Below are positions 62,291 through 64,000 of a stretch of 64,000 nucleotides of DNA, piece after piece; position 1 is the stretch's first letter; every line of letters starts with the position of its first letter. The notes under the pieces are model-generated. The model was given only the letters and a program-made list of their open reading frames with translations. It was not told the DNA's origin and searched no databases. Both the position numbers and the translations under genes were made by a program. The stretch is taken from NCBI GenBank assembly GCA_037043235.1, contig JAWRVZ010000003.1, positions 9,475,501 through 9,539,500 on the forward strand, given 5' to 3'. Source of the stretch: Rhodeus uyekii (taxonomy: Eukaryota > Chordata > Actinopteri > Cypriniformes > Acheilognathidae).

Positions 62291-64000
62291 GAAACCTCTT
62301 ACTGTGTGGTTCGTTTTATTATTTTATTTTCCACTGACACTTGGCTTACAGCGGGGATCATGTACAGTCTGATAAGCAACGGTCGTAAAGGACTAGTATA
62401 AATCGTACAGTGGCTTGAGGCATTTCTTTCAGGAGACATTCATACCCTTGTCCCCTTTCGGTCATTTGTGTTACACTGGACAGGTTGCTTTGAGGTTAAA
62501 CCACCCCCAAACCCCCATTGCCACTGACTTTCCTCAAGTCATTTCAATGGTCAACTTGAAATTTACCCCTCTCAAAACCCTTACAGCAAAATGTATTGGT
62601 TTTAAATTAATTTGGAAAAATAATCTATGCGAGACACGAGCGGCGTGATATGACGAAACAAAGACAATATAACCCATTGTGATCGGCGATGTGTGTCGAC
62701 ACTGATTCAACCGGATGTGATGTATTCTTATCAAAACTATGAGCAGGAAGTTATAATTACCAATATTTTTTTTTCCACTTTAACGTTATTCTGTAAACAC
62801 CATGTCTGAAAATGGCGGTTATTAATAAGTATGGCAGCAATAATTATTAAATCATTATTTATGTTGATTAGCTTTTAAAATCTGTATTGGGGGTCATTAT
62901 GTTTCGTGTGGATATATTCATACGTGCATTAGATTCATTAAAATCATTCATTTTACCATGGTGAAAGAGCCGAGGGTAACGGATGCTTCGCGACCAATTT
63001 CAGAGAAACAAAAGAAGTAAACAATATGGATCCGCATTAACAACATCTTCCTCATCTAAAAATTTGCTCCACCATTTCTGTCCTTCACAATGCTTGTTGT
63101 TTGTCTTTTTTTTTATTTAAAAAGTTACATTAAGTGTTTTATCAATTTCTAAACTTATTGTTGTCTCTCTTTTGCCTTCATTTTTTTTTTTACTGTTTCA
63201 GCTGGGCCTTTCTGGGATGAAACTATGAAAACCTCTTCTTCATAGCCTCATTATCAATATATAATGGAGGCAGGATACATAAGACAAAAAATATGGTTAG
63301 TAAGAGAAAATATTTAATTAAAGACATATTAATAATAGACAAAATGTTACTTTTTGTACCAGCGTGTTGACTGAGTCTAGGGTGTAGGTAACTGTGGAAA
63401 AGATTATCTTAGAAAAAATATTATAAATATAGTTTTAACAGTAAATAAATTAGTTTTCCACAACATAGATAATCAGTCTCTCCTGCTTTGTGCGTGATGT
63501 TGACGTGGATTCTTCTCAAAACTGCAGGCTTACGGTGGTTCAGTCTATAGCACTTGGCTGAAACTGTTTCCGCAAGAAGTGTTGCATTAAAAGTAACTAT
63601 TTCACTCGGATTGATGAAAGGAATTTTGTTCCAGTTCTCTATTATGTTCTGCCAAATAGAAAGACTGCAACTCTGGAGAATGGAGATTAGTTAACACACA
63701 AGAGTATTCACAGCTGTGGATGGCACACTTTTTACATAAAATATTTCTCAGGGGAGACACATTTTGAAAGTATGATTGTTTATATGTAGTTTATACATCA
63801 ATCACTAATGGTATAGTGAAACATAATTAGATACTACTAGAGAAACCACACTAGTTAAGGACGAGGTCTTCATTTCTGTGAAATAATGTGGAACAAAGAA
63901 AGAAATTGGGATGGGATGATAGTATGCCTTCAAATGCCAAATCATACATAGATATGTTCTCTAACGGGTCTGCCAAAAATGATAAAGCTAGCTGTATGAC
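62291..64000. other. Downstream region without recognised gene
   Basis: 62400-62760 looks like a dispersed repeat or an unassigned CpG-bearing sequence. A motif aaaatggcgg (YY1-like, about 62811-62820) and ETS-like ccgg/ggaag words nearby hint at a promoter but no gene can be attached to it. A minus-strand frame open at about 63430-63690 lacks an ATG. Nothing more can be supported. Confidence 0.4.

Noticed and set aside
62990..63075. Minus-strand frame reading GQKWWSKFLDEEDVV
   Set aside because: Too short, with no start or splice sites and no recognised family.

Overview
This is nuclear DNA of a teleost fish, most likely a cyprinid. It has split vertebrate genes with GT/AG introns, AT-rich intergenic DNA, tRNA-derived SINEs, many Tc1/mariner- and hAT-type elements, solo LTRs and long simple repeats. 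Several dispersed repeats are of types I know from zebrafish and carp relatives; that attribution is from memory.

Only two host genes can be supported, both on the + strand. (1) A CART neuropeptide precursor: three coding exons at 12593-12763, 12937-13020 and 13337-13444, 120 residues, with signal peptide, proprotein cleavage sites and six cysteines. (2) A very large microtubule-associated protein of the MAP1 family: seven coding exons from 18816 to 57845, about 3,718 residues, dominated by a 10.2-kb exon 5. Its body and C terminus match MAP1A rather than MAP1B, so the call is map1a. Exons 6-7 hold the conserved end of light chain LC2.

Layout: 1-11 kb is gene-free, with SINE copies, two LTRs of one family (one carrying a 9-bp minisatellite), a MITE and a pair of strong palindromes. 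11.05-12.1 kb is a GATA/GACA satellite directly upstream of cart. 12.4-13.8 kb is cart. 17.45-18.66 kb is a decayed DNA transposon with a THAP-like fragment and an opposing YqaJ/SWIM-element-like fragment; it ends next to the presumed map1a promoter (CRE and CCAAT box). 18.8-57.8 kb is map1a. Its 24.8-kb intron 2 holds nested transposons and a CpG-rich island at about 35.1-35.6 kb that may be an internal promoter. 57.8-62.3 kb is the probable long 3' UTR, with inserted transposons and a poly-C run. 62.3-64 kb has no recognised gene.

The notable biology is the neighbourhood. In mammals CARTPT lies beside MAP1B. Here a cart gene lies beside map1a in the same orientation, as expected if an ancestral cart-map1 pair was duplicated in the vertebrate whole-genome duplications and fish kept a cart copy next to map1a.
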